Of a stretch of DNA of 64,000 nucleotides, positions 19,720 through 28,895 are shown piece after piece (the first letter of the stretch is position 1; every line of letters starts with the position of its first letter). This DNA is from Chryseobacterium binzhouense (GTDB lineage: Bacteria > Bacteroidota > Bacteroidia > Flavobacteriales > Weeksellaceae). Below the pieces are notes generated by a model. That model was not told the origin of the DNA, ran no database searches, and worked only from the letters and a program-made list of their open reading frames with translations. Both the position numbers and the translations under genes were made by a program. Location of the stretch: contig NZ_VKOG01000001.1 of NCBI RefSeq assembly GCF_007474545.1, forward strand, positions 682,001 to 746,000, read 5' to 3'.

Positions 19720-20397
19720 ATGAATCAAAAGAAAATACTTCTGATAGACGACGAATTGGATATTCTGGAAATTTTGTCTTATAATCTGGAGAAAGAAGGA
19801 TATGACATCTACACCGCTACAAACGGGAATGAAGGAATTGAAAAAGCCAAAGAGATCATTCCAGATCTTATTTTGCTGGATGTCATGATGCCGGAGAAAG
19901 ACGGAATAGAAACCTGTCAGGAACTTCGGAAAGTAAAAGAACTTCAGAAAACACTTATTGTGTTTCTTTCTGCAAGAAGCGAGGAGTTTTCGCAGTTGGC
20001 TGGCTTTCAGGCAGGTGCTAATGATTATGTAGTGAAACTAATCAAACCGAAAATTCTTATCTCTAAAGTAAACGCTTTACTGCAGCTCACTTCACAGGTT
20101 TCAGACAATTCCAAATTAATAGAAATAGGAGATTTGGTAATTGATAAAGACAATTTCAGAGTTTCTAAAAGCGGACAGCAGTTTTTATTGCCCAAAAAAG
20201 AGTTCGATCTATTGTATCTTTTGGCATCAAATACCGAAAAAGTATTCAAAAGAGAAGAAATACTTGAAAAAGTTTGGGGCAATGATGTCATTGTAGGTGA
20301 AAGAACTATTGATGTACACATCAGAAGGCTGCGCGAGAAATTAGGCATCAATACCATTCAGACCTTAAAAGGAATAGGATATAAACTTATTGTTTAA
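19720..20397 (+). CDS. OmpR/PhoB-family response regulator
   Basis: 225 residues: an N-terminal receiver (acidic pocket IDDEL, phospho-acceptor D54 in LLDVMMP, Thr/Ser switch in LSARSEE, Lys in DYVVK) and a C-terminal winged helix (VFKREEILEKVWGNDVIVGERTIDVHIRRLREKLG). After the conserved lysine the usual proline is leucine (VVKLIKP rather than KPI), a single C-to-T change that would remove the cis-peptide next to the active site. The gene pairs with the sensor kinase 45 bases downstream. Closest by type to PhoB, but the signal is not established. Confidence 0.9.
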   Translation: MNQKKILLIDDELDILEILSYNLEKEGYDIYTATNGNEGIEKAKEIIPDLILLDVMMPEKDGIETCQELRKVKELQKTLIVFLSARSEEFSQLAGFQAGANDYVVKLIKPKILISKVNALLQLTSQVSDNSKLIEIGDLVIDKDNFRVSKSGQQFLLPKKEFDLLYLLASNTEKVFKREEILEKVWGNDVIVGERTIDVHIRRLREKLGINTIQTLKGIGYKLIV

Positions 20398-20442
20398 GTT
20401 TTAAATTCCTACATTTACACCTAATCCAAAAATATTGTAAAA

Positions 20443-21474
20443 TTGAAGTTTTACAGGCTTACTTTTGTTTCTTCATGTCTTTTAACGATGGCAATGTTTA
20501 TATTGGTCATCACTTTCGATACACTAAAAGACATTTACTATCCAACTTCCAAGTTTACGATAGGACTTATTTTTGGGGTTATTCTGATGTTTTTTATCAA
20601 TTATGTGGTTTTAGAGCTTTTATTTAACTACTATGCCAAAAAACAGGTCAGAAAAATATCCAAAATCCTTCCCGAAGAGATCGTCTACAGCGACCAGAAT
20701 AATATTACCCTGAAAGAACTGGGAGAAAGGTTTTCTGATTTTAACCAGCAGAAAGTCACAGAAATGGACATGATGAAGGAGATGGAAAGCTATCGTAAAG
20801 AATACATCGGAAATGTTTCCCACGAGCTGAAAACACCTCTTTTTTCAATTCAGGGATATGTAGAAACTCTAATGGACGGAGGAGTTGAAAATCTGAAAAT
20901 CAGAGACAAATATCTGGAAAGAATCGGCACTTCGGTAGAGAGACTTATTGCCATTGTCAATGATCTGGATATGATCAACAGGCTCGAAGCAGGGGAAATC
21001 AATCTTAATATTTCAAAATTTGATGTCAATATTTTAATCAAAGAAATTTTTGACCTTCTTGATCTTGAAGCCGAGAAAAACAACACCATGCTTCAGATTC
21101 AGACCCTGCAGCCGCAGATTTTTGTAGAAGCGGACAAACAAAAAATATCTCAGGTTTTTATCAATTTAATTTCAAATGCCATTCACTATGCCAACAGACA
21201 GGAAGCCAAAGTGATTGTGAAAACCAGTGTTTTGCGAAATAAAGTACTTATTGAAGTGATTGATAACGGAATGGGTATAAAAGCTGAGCTTCTGCCAAGG
21301 ATTTTTGAAAGATTCTACAGGGTGGAAAGCAGCCGCAGCAGGAGACAGGGCGGTTCTGGTCTGGGACTGGCAATTGTAAAGCATATTCTGGAAGCACACA
21401 ACGAAAATATCACCGTAGAAAGCGTCTATCTTGAGGGTACAACATTCAGCTTTATGCTCGAAAAAAGTAAATGA
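20443..21474 (+). CDS. PhoR-like sensor histidine kinase (TTG start)
   Basis: 343 residues. Two transmembrane segments near the N-terminus (about 8-28 and 38-62) enclose only a short loop, so there is little periplasmic sensing surface. A linker, a DHp domain with H-box NVSHELKTPLFSIQGY (His about 127) and a HATPase domain with N, G1 and G2 boxes (NLISNAIHYA, EVIDNGMGI, QGGSGLGLAIVKH) follow. The only in-frame start compatible with the upstream stop is the TTG at 20443. Cognate partner of the upstream regulator. The short sensor loop is like PhoR, which senses through transport proteins. Confidence 0.88.
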   Translation: MKFYRLTFVSSCLLTMAMFILVITFDTLKDIYYPTSKFTIGLIFGVILMFFINYVVLELLFNYYAKKQVRKISKILPEEIVYSDQNNITLKELGERFSDFNQQKVTEMDMMKEMESYRKEYIGNVSHELKTPLFSIQGYVETLMDGGVENLKIRDKYLERIGTSVERLIAIVNDLDMINRLEAGEINLNISKFDVNILIKEIFDLLDLEAEKNNTMLQIQTLQPQIFVEADKQKISQVFINLISNAIHYANRQEAKVIVKTSVLRNKVLIEVIDNGMGIKAELLPRIFERFYRVESSRSRRQGGSGLGLAIVKHILEAHNENITVESVYLEGTTFSFMLEKSK

Positions 21475-21525
21475 TTTCGGCGAAATGTAAGAAAAAAAAC
21501 TTTCTAAAAAAAAGCATAAATATTT

Positions 21526-21554
21526 TTGACGAAATATCAATTATTATATATTTG
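21526..21554 (+). promoter_or_regulatory. Bacteroidota-type promoter (-33 TTG, -7 TATATTTG)
   Basis: TTG at 21526-21528 and TATATTTG at 21547-21554 are 18 bases apart, a full match to the Bacteroidota sigma consensus (TTG, 17-23 bases, TAnnTTTG). It lies 52 bases upstream of the pRiA4b ORF-3-like gene and shows that gene is transcribed independently of the kinase. Confidence 0.7.
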
Positions 21555-21606
21555 CAACAAGAATTTATCATAATAAATAAGGCAAAAAAGTAATTGAAAT
21601 ACTGAT

Positions 21607-22203
21607 ATGGTTTACAAAATCCGGGTAATATTAGATACGAAAGAAGACATTTTCCGCGATGTAGAAATCAAAGGAAAACAAACACTCTGGAACTTACATT
21701 TGGGAATTAAAAGTGCGTTCAATCTCAGCGGAGATGAGTTATCTACTTTTAATCTTCTGGAAGAAGACGGTACTGTGATAAAAAGCGTACCTCTTGAAGA
21801 CATGAGTGATGATGGCGATGGCGAAATTATGTCAGACGTTTACATTGATGAAGCATTTGAATCTGTTGGCAATAAGGCTCAGTTTCAGTATGGTCTTTTA
21901 GATCTCTGGGAGTTTTTCTGTGAGCTTATTGAGATCAGCGATGAGACAAAAGGAGTAAATTATCCTATCACTACGTACAGATTCGGGAATGCTCCTCTGA
22001 AAGCTCCTGTGAAAAGCGGAAATTCTTCCGGTTCAAAAAACAAAAAATCTGCGATGCCTTTGCTGGACGATGATTTTAGTTTTGATGATGACTTTAGCGG
22101 AGGTGCTAACTTTATAGATGAAGATGATGATTTCAATGACGATGAAGACGACTTCGATGATGATGTTTTTGACGATGAAGACGATGATGATAACGAAAGA
22201 TAA
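21607..22203 (+). CDS. pRiA4b ORF-3-like (IS1096 TnpR-related) protein with acidic tail
   Basis: 198 residues. The first 130 (MVYKIRVILDTKEDIFRDVEI, LWNLHLGIKSAFNL, FQYGLLDLWEFFCEL) resemble the pRiA4b ORF-3 / IS1096 passenger fold. A Ser/Lys linker follows, then a tail from about residue 155 made almost wholly of Asp, Glu and Phe (for example DDDFSFDDDF). No transposase or inverted repeats surround it, so it looks like a fixed cellular gene rather than a mobile passenger. The tail resembles acidic tails that mimic nucleic acid or bind basic partners. The function is unknown. It has its own promoter and terminator. Confidence 0.75.
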   Translation: MVYKIRVILDTKEDIFRDVEIKGKQTLWNLHLGIKSAFNLSGDELSTFNLLEEDGTVIKSVPLEDMSDDGDGEIMSDVYIDEAFESVGNKAQFQYGLLDLWEFFCELIEISDETKGVNYPITTYRFGNAPLKAPVKSGNSSGSKNKKSAMPLLDDDFSFDDDFSGGANFIDEDDDFNDDEDDFDDDVFDDEDDDDNER

Positions 22204-22216
22204 GCAGTAAATATAC

Positions 22217-22242
22217 AACCCTGAAATTCTCAGGGTTTTTTT
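22217..22242 (+). terminator. Terminator after the acidic-tail protein
   Basis: 8-bp stem AACCCTGA / TCAGGGTT with an AATTC loop, followed by a run of T. Confidence 0.85.
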
Positions 22243-22277
22243 ATTTCAAAAAACTAAGCCGTAAAAATCTTTATTAG

Positions 22278-22285
22278 TATTTTTG
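22278..22285 (+). promoter_or_regulatory. Candidate -7 element for the GH13 lipoprotein gene
   Basis: TATTTTTG fits TAnnTTTG, 15 bases before the ATG; no -33 TTG is seen. Confidence 0.4.
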
Positions 22286-22300
22286 TGTTAAAATACGATT

Positions 22301-23647
22301 ATGCGAAGAGTTATTTTTGCCGGAATAATTAGTTTGGGACTGATATCCTGCGCTACAAAAACAAATGTAAAAAAGATGAATTTACCACAAAACTGGAAAC
22401 ACACCACCAATATTTACGAAGTCAATGTAAGACAATATACTCAGGAAGGAACCTTTCAGGCTTTTGAAAAAGAAATGCCGCGTCTTAAAAATATGGGGAT
22501 AGAAACTTTATGGTTTATGCCGGTTACCCCAATTGCCCAGAAAAATAAAAAAGGAACTCTGGGAAGCCAATATGCGGCGGCAGATTATGTCTCCATTAAC
22601 CCTGAATTCGGAACAATGGATGATTTTAAAAGACTGGTAAAAAAAGCCCATCGTCTTGGCTTGAAAGTCATCATAGACTGGGTTGCCAATCATACAGGCT
22701 GGGATCATGTCTGGACAAAAACGCATCCTGAATTTTATCTGAAAGACGAAACCGGTAATTTTAAAATAGCATCCGGAATGGATGATATTATTGAACTGGA
22801 TTATCAGAATCCCGAAATGCGGAAAGAAATGATTGAAGCCATGAAATTCTGGATCAGAGAAACAGATATTGACGGATTCAGATGCGACTTGGCATCCTGG
22901 GTGGAAGTAGATTTCTGGCAGGAAGCAAGACCCGAAGTGGAAAAAATAAAGCCTCTTTTCTGGATCGGGGAATTTGATGAACTGGAAAATCCGGATTATG
23001 GAAAAGTATTCGATGCAAGCTATTCCTGGAAATGGATGCACAAATCAGCCGATTTTTATAAAAACAATCAGCCTATTCACGAGCTTACAGATTTGCTGAG
23101 ACAATATTCGCAGATAGGAGATTCATCCATGAGAGCCTGGTTTACAACTAATCATGATGAAAACTCTTGGAACGGAACAGAATATGAAAAATATGGGGAT
23201 ATTGCTTTGCCAATGGCAGTTTTCTCGGTAACATGGAATGGTATTCCGCTTTTATATTCCGGTCAGGAGCTTCCGAATCTCAAGAGACTTGAGTTTTTTG
23301 AAAAAGATCCTATTGCATGGACCAACAATTATAAAATGGCAGATTTCTACAGAACACTGCTCGAGCTGAAATCTTCCAATCTGGCTTTGCGTGGAGGAGA
23401 TCCTAATGTTTCCACATATCTGCTCAACACTACCGCCAACGATAAGATTTTCGCCTACATCAGGAAAAATGGTAAAAATGAAGTTCTTACAGTATTAAAT
23501 TTCTCAAAACAGCCGGTAGAATTCAGCATTGAAGATGATCAGGTTTCAGGAACCTTCAAAAATGTATTTGACGGAAGTAAAAGAGATTTCAGCAACGGTA
23601 AAAACTTCAGCTTTAAAGTTTCTGATTATGCTGTTTTTGAGAAGTAA
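22301..23647 (+). CDS. Alpha-amylase family (GH13) lipoprotein
   Basis: 448 residues with a lipoprotein signal (LGLISC, Cys17), so acting in the periplasm or on the surface. GH13 residues are complete: DWVANHTGWDH (region I), GFRCDLASW with the nucleophile Asp near 192, IGEFDE with the acid/base Glu near 223, and TTNHDENSW with the third acid near 286. A small C-terminal beta domain follows (LTVLNFSKQPVEF). Acts on alpha-1,4-glucans or malto-oligosaccharides; exact specificity is open. No SusC/SusD pair is near, so it is not in a typical utilisation locus. The next gene follows after 17 bases. Confidence 0.9.
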   Translation: MRRVIFAGIISLGLISCATKTNVKKMNLPQNWKHTTNIYEVNVRQYTQEGTFQAFEKEMPRLKNMGIETLWFMPVTPIAQKNKKGTLGSQYAAADYVSINPEFGTMDDFKRLVKKAHRLGLKVIIDWVANHTGWDHVWTKTHPEFYLKDETGNFKIASGMDDIIELDYQNPEMRKEMIEAMKFWIRETDIDGFRCDLASWVEVDFWQEARPEVEKIKPLFWIGEFDELENPDYGKVFDASYSWKWMHKSADFYKNNQPIHELTDLLRQYSQIGDSSMRAWFTTNHDENSWNGTEYEKYGDIALPMAVFSVTWNGIPLLYSGQELPNLKRLEFFEKDPIAWTNNYKMADFYRTLLELKSSNLALRGGDPNVSTYLLNTTANDKIFAYIRKNGKNEVLTVLNFSKQPVEFSIEDDQVSGTFKNVFDGSKRDFSNGKNFSFKVSDYAVFEK

Positions 23648-23664
23648 CGGAGTGAAATTGAAGA

Positions 23665-24105
23665 ATGAATAAACAGGAGATTATTGATGTTTTGCATCAA
23701 AAAACAACAGAGAAAATACAGGGTCTGGAAAAGCTCATTGATGAAACCCGTGCTTCCAACAACGATACCAAAAGTTCAATGGGAGACAAGTATGAAACAG
23801 GAAGAGAGATGCTGCAGCAGCAGATCAATAATCTTCAGATTCAGCTGAATGAAGTGATGAAGCAGCAGGCTTTTCTTAAAAGTATCGTTGCAAAATCTTC
23901 CCAAAAAGTAGAAAAAGGAGCGGTAGTAAGTACAGAAAGAGGAGTGTTTTTTATTTCTGTTTCTTTGGGTGAAATTACCCTCAATGATTATAAAATCATG
24001 TGTATTTCTCCCGAATCTCCTTTGGCTAAAGCAATGAATGGTAAATCAGTCAATGATATTTTTACTTTGAACAATGTAAACCATACAATTATCAACATCG
24101 AATAA
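23665..24105 (+). CDS. GreA-like small protein
   Basis: 146 residues in two parts. An N-terminal antiparallel coiled coil (about 1-75; KLIDETRASNNDTKSSMGDKYETGREML) has a tip sequence like that of GreA/GreB-type factors. A small beta domain (about 85-146; VSTERGVFFISVSLGEI, SPLAKAMNGKSVNDIF) is like the GreA C-terminal FKBP-like fold. Relatives in Bacteroidota are often mislabelled 3-oxoacyl-ACP synthase. It probably binds RNA polymerase at the secondary channel, but this is inference. It lies 17 bases after the amylase and is probably co-transcribed. Confidence 0.6.
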   Translation: MNKQEIIDVLHQKTTEKIQGLEKLIDETRASNNDTKSSMGDKYETGREMLQQQINNLQIQLNEVMKQQAFLKSIVAKSSQKVEKGAVVSTERGVFFISVSLGEITLNDYKIMCISPESPLAKAMNGKSVNDIFTLNNVNHTIINIE

Positions 24106-24146
24106 TTTTTTAATGATTGTCCATAATTTATCATAATTGAAAAAAA

Positions 24147-24236
24147 ACTTTGAGTTCTTTGCTGAGTCAAATGCCTTTGCGAACTTAAAAACAGTTGGTA
24201 TATAAAAAAGCTTTTGCGCTCTTTGCGTGAAAATTA
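24147..24236. repeat. Degenerate CTTTGCG-type intergenic repeat
   Basis: The stretch contains CTTTGAGTTCTTTGCTGAG, CCTTTGCGAACTTAAAAACA and CTTTTGCGCTCTTTGCGTG, related units in the style of the CTTTGCG-rich dispersed repeats common between genes in Bacteroidota. No ORF. Copy number cannot be judged from one window. Confidence 0.4.
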
Positions 24237-24270
24237 AGCAAAAAACTCCATCAAGCTTTTTGATGGAGTT
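24237..24270 (-). terminator. Terminator of the nucleotidyltransferase pseudogene
   Basis: 11-bp perfect stem AACTCCATCAA / TTGATGGAGTT with a 5-base loop. On the minus strand it is followed by TTTTTTG, and it overlaps the stop codon of the broken gene. Confidence 0.85.
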
Positions 24271-25311
24271 ATTTGTATAGCTGCGTCCTGATTTCAATTA
24301 AAAGTTTTTCTGCTTTTTTCTGATCAGGATAATCAGGCAGAGAAGAATTTTCAGACAAAAAGTTTAATTCTTCGATCAGTTGGTCTGAAAACAGCAGCAA
24401 ATCATCATAATCCCATTTTCCGGCTTTGATGTCGAGCAATTCTTCCCGGTTTTTTACCCGGATTTCGAGCTGATTATTCCTGAAAATATTAACTGCAGAC
24501 TGTAACAGGCGAATCGTATGCATCATGTTTTTGCTGTCGTAGTTCTTTCCGTGCTGTTGATTGGTGTTGTATCGGTCTTCGTTTCGTTTGGCAACCCAAT
24601 CCCAGTATTCTTTATAATTTTTGCAATATGTAGAATAGGCATCCTGGTTGAAAAACAAATAAGCATCTGATTTTTCACCTTTGGCAATAGAAGATAAACT
24701 CACCTCGTTAGAATCTTCACTTTTGAAAATTCCTTTGTAGTTTTTGTTTCCTGTTTTGTCATAAAACAATGCAAAAAGACCTTTAGAGTGAGGCATTTTT
24801 ACCAGACCACAAAGCTCTTGTAGAAAATTCCTTTTTTCCAGCCAGTTTTTTGCAGGAATGGAATTTGAATTTTCCAGAATCACACAGAAATCCAAAATTC
24901 CTTTTCGTTCTTTTTCAACCGGATTGACAATTTTTTTATTCAGCCCTCTCGCTTTCTGAATTTGGGCAGAAGCATATCCGCCAAAAGTATCTTTACACAA
25001 TTTTGAAAGAAAATCCTCCTGCTGATAAAGATCCATCAAAGGATTTTTATACAAAATACAATCTTCGGGAGTGGCGAGAATTTCCAGAATATTGGGATTG
25101 TTTTTCAGCAAAAGTTCGGTGAACCGTCCGATTTCGTAATACGTAATATCATTGGTTTCATTAGAAATCTGCGGAATATAATTGAGTCCGAAAAAATTTC
25201 TTTCCGTAAATAATATACTCCTTTTATATCGGTATCTGAGTTTTCTGTTGCCAAACCGAAAGAGCGGCTTTCGGAGATGGCTTGGAAGAGGAGGAGGTTT
25301 TGAATGGTTAT
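24269..25311 (-). pseudogene. RlaP-like nucleotidyltransferase (DNA polymerase beta superfamily), frameshifted
   Basis: The intact part, 24269-25111, encodes 280 residues (from MLKNNPNILEILATPEDCIL) of a predicted nucleotidyltransferase of the RlaP family (PF10127 type) associated with RNA ligases. Upstream on the same strand another frame carries the missing N-terminal catalytic part: TIQNLLLFQAISESRSFGLA, then TENSDTDIKG with the GS/DxD-type metal site. The two join if the T6 run at 25191-25196 is read as T7 (giving KEIFFGLNYIPQI). The codon where ATG is expected before TIQ is ATA, inside the last bases of the upstream gene. So both the start and the reading frame are lost. A homopolymer sequencing error could explain the frameshift but not the missing ATG. 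Confidence 0.7.
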
Positions 25312-26963
25312 TTATTATTTCGAATTGATTTTAGATAGGGATACTCTATTCTATATGGATAAATTATATTAGAAGCAGTTTGTTTTTGAAATTCTATATC
25401 TTCATATGGTTTCATATTTATAAGAATCTTTTTTAGAGCACCTAATGTATAGATTGGAAATTTTGAATCACAATACATGTACAATGTTGGAGTGCTTATT
25501 ATAAAACAACCTATTATATTATAAGTTGATATATCAATATTTTGATCTTTATATTTAATTTGAAAATGTGTGTTTAATAAATCTATATTATCACAGATAT
25601 ACTCTACTTTATTTGTCAATTGTGGCTCAAGTTTAGTTATGAAACTGCTGAAGTCCATTTTATAACCAACATTTTCTGTTCTTAATCTTAAAAATTTAGC
25701 ATCAGCCACATAGATGTTCTTTTTAATTACATCTAAGAAAATGAAATCTATTTCTCCACATTTTTTAATTATATCTATATTTTGATTATTTATAGTTTTA
25801 AGGCTCGTAAGATTCGTATCATAAAATTTATCTTTTAATTTTAGAATATCTTCAATATTTCTTTCTAATGATCTACCAGTTATATTACTAATGTTTTGGA
25901 CATATTCTTTCATTTTTCTATTACTTTTCCATTCGTCATACATTTCATTCCATGGATAAGCTTTTAAATGAAGCATTAGGCTAGTTTCTGTAATTTTATT
26001 TAATGATGATAATACTCTTTTTTCATTATTTATTTTATATACTAAAAGAGGTTTGTAATGAAATCTATTTATATTATGAGGTCGTCTTACAGCTTCTTTG
26101 ATATTTTGTTTATTATCACTAGACATATACAGTCCATTATAAAATTGTCTAACTAAAGTTTCATCTCCACCATTTTTAATAAGGTTTTGTTCGAGAATAC
26201 CAAATTCAATATCCTCTAAATTTGAATATAATGGATTGTGATGTTTTTGAATTTCATTCAAAAGACCTAATGCAAAATCATAATTAAAGCCAAAATTATT
26301 TTGAACTTCAGTTTTGTAATTATTAATTCTTTCAATACTTGCATTATGTTGTGCTTGTTCAAAATGATAATCTGATTCTTTATAAAAATGCTCGTATATT
26401 TTTTCAATATCCGAAGATTTATATTTTATTTCAATTATATTTTCTTTATCAATATCAATATACAAAGAGTCTCCTAACATACTTTGTATTGCTATGAAAT
26501 CGGAGATAAAATATGCCCAACTTCCTATATATAATAAATCTTCTAATGTCTCTCGAAAAATTCTTTTTTTAGAATCATCATATTCAGTTCGAGTAATATC
26601 TACATCACATCCTTGTTCTAAAATAAGACCTAAAACTCTTCTATTTATTACAAAATTTTTATAATTTATTTGTTCAAGTTCTTTTCCGAAATTACTTTTT
26701 AATAAAAGATCAATATAATTGTTGTTGAAATGAAATACATATTTGAAAAACCATACATCCTTTTGATTTTGAATGATAGAAGTAAAAAGATCTGTAATCT
26801 CATCAAATAAGCAGTGTAAAATAGTCTTAACTTTTTCATGCTCCTCAATATTTTGATTACCAAATTTTTCACATATTTTATGCGAAAATAACTTCCAATA
26901 CTTTTCCCAAGATCTATCATCCCAATGTAAAATGAAGATTCCTTGTTCGTTTATTAATGCCAT
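25308..26963 (-). CDS. Unrecognised 551-residue protein with PD-(D/E)xK-like nuclease motif
   Basis: I do not recognise the family. The protein is rich in Ile, Asn, Lys and Tyr, and the gene is markedly more AT-rich than rtcB or the helicase beside it. Near the C-terminus CGEIDFIFLD...IYVADAKFLR (E404, D406, D421, K423) fits the D-x(n)-(D/E)-x-K core of restriction-endonuclease-like nucleases. The N-terminal 350 residues look alpha-helical, with no motif I can name. It sits between rtcB and the broken RlaP gene, and its stop overlaps that gene's lost start, as if inserted there. A single-gene defence nuclease or toxin is a reasonable guess, but only inferred. Confidence 0.6.
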   Translation of the reverse strand: MALINEQGIFILHWDDRSWEKYWKLFSHKICEKFGNQNIEEHEKVKTILHCLFDEITDLFTSIIQNQKDVWFFKYVFHFNNNYIDLLLKSNFGKELEQINYKNFVINRRVLGLILEQGCDVDITRTEYDDSKKRIFRETLEDLLYIGSWAYFISDFIAIQSMLGDSLYIDIDKENIIEIKYKSSDIEKIYEHFYKESDYHFEQAQHNASIERINNYKTEVQNNFGFNYDFALGLLNEIQKHHNPLYSNLEDIEFGILEQNLIKNGGDETLVRQFYNGLYMSSDNKQNIKEAVRRPHNINRFHYKPLLVYKINNEKRVLSSLNKITETSLMLHLKAYPWNEMYDEWKSNRKMKEYVQNISNITGRSLERNIEDILKLKDKFYDTNLTSLKTINNQNIDIIKKCGEIDFIFLDVIKKNIYVADAKFLRLRTENVGYKMDFSSFITKLEPQLTNKVEYICDNIDLLNTHFQIKYKDQNIDISTYNIIGCFIISTPTLYMYCDSKFPIYTLGALKKILINMKPYEDIEFQKQTASNIIYPYRIEYPYLKSIRNNK

Positions 26964-27014
26964 ATTCTTTTATTTTCCAATTTATTAATATTTTAGTTTA
27001 GTCATTTCAATAAA

Positions 27015-27022
27015 CAAATATA
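27015..27022 (-). promoter_or_regulatory. Candidate -7 element for the nuclease-like gene
   Basis: CAAATATA on the plus strand reads TATATTTG on the minus strand, an exact TAnnTTTG match 51 bases upstream of the start. No -33 TTG was seen. It suggests the inserted gene brings its own promoter. Confidence 0.45.
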
Positions 27023-27253
27023 CTTTCTACTTATAGAAAACGACTATGGATTCCCGTAATCGTTTAATTTATAATGCTAATATCTCCCTAAAAACCCTCT
27101 CCATCTCATACTTATCCGAATTTCCAGAAGAAAGCGTTTTAGATTTTTCTTCGTTATCCAATATCATTTTCCCCCGCTGCGCAAAGTCTCCCGACTTTGA
27201 GCTAATTATATATAGTTTTAATTTGAAATTTAGCAAATATAACTTAAGCCAAT

Positions 27254-27285
27254 ACAAAAAAAAGATTACGGCAACCCGTAATCTT
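27254..27285 (-). terminator. Terminator of rtcB
   Basis: 10-bp perfect stem AAGATTACGG / CCGTAATCTT with a CAAC loop, followed on the minus strand by eight T. It separates rtcB from the nuclease-like and nucleotidyltransferase genes. Confidence 0.88.
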
Positions 27286-27289
27286 CTCA

Positions 27290-28690
<1,401 letters not shown>

Positions 28691-28693
28691 TTA

Positions 28694-28805
28694 TTGGGCA
28701 GCTATTCCGCCTTCCACTCCCGCTTTTTTATTCGTCGTTCCTCCTTATAAAAAGAGCTCCGTTCAAGTCGGGCTGCGAGCCATTCGCTGTTCCAGTTTCA
28801 TTGTT
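28694..28805. repeat. GC-richer intergenic segment resembling a dispersed Bacteroidota repeat
   Basis: Between rtcB and the helicase, from GGGCAGCTATTCCGCC to CGAGCCATTCGCTG, base composition rises sharply above the flanks. Read on the minus strand (GCGGGAGTGGAAGGCGGAATAGC) it resembles intergenic repeats seen across Flavobacteriia. The recollection is from family knowledge; copy number cannot be tested here. Confidence 0.4.
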
Positions 28806-28895
28806 TGATGATGCAAAGTAAGGAGACAAGTGCGCAATGTTTTTGCATTGTAGAAAATTTTTATACATTTAATGAAAATTTTTTAAAAACGCAGA

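Larger units (their letters stand above)
26964..27289. other. Intergenic region between rtcB and the nuclease-like gene
   Basis: 326 bases with no convincing gene. It holds the rtcB terminator (27254-27285), a small hairpin CAAAGTC-TCCC-GACTTTG at 27182-27199, and a minus-strand -7 element at 27015-27022. The minus-strand frame ending at 27069 (C-terminal KYEMERVFREILAL) may be a remnant of another gene, since its upstream half reads through the terminator. Confidence 0.45.

Noticed and set aside
22033-22218. Minus-strand frame rich in Ile and Val
   Set aside because: It is the antisense of the Asp-rich tail codons (GAT/GAC read as ATC/GTC), a shadow of the real gene.
22508-23041. 177-residue minus-strand frame inside the GH13 gene
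   Set aside because: Antisense shadow; the GH13 catalytic motifs show that the plus strand is coding.
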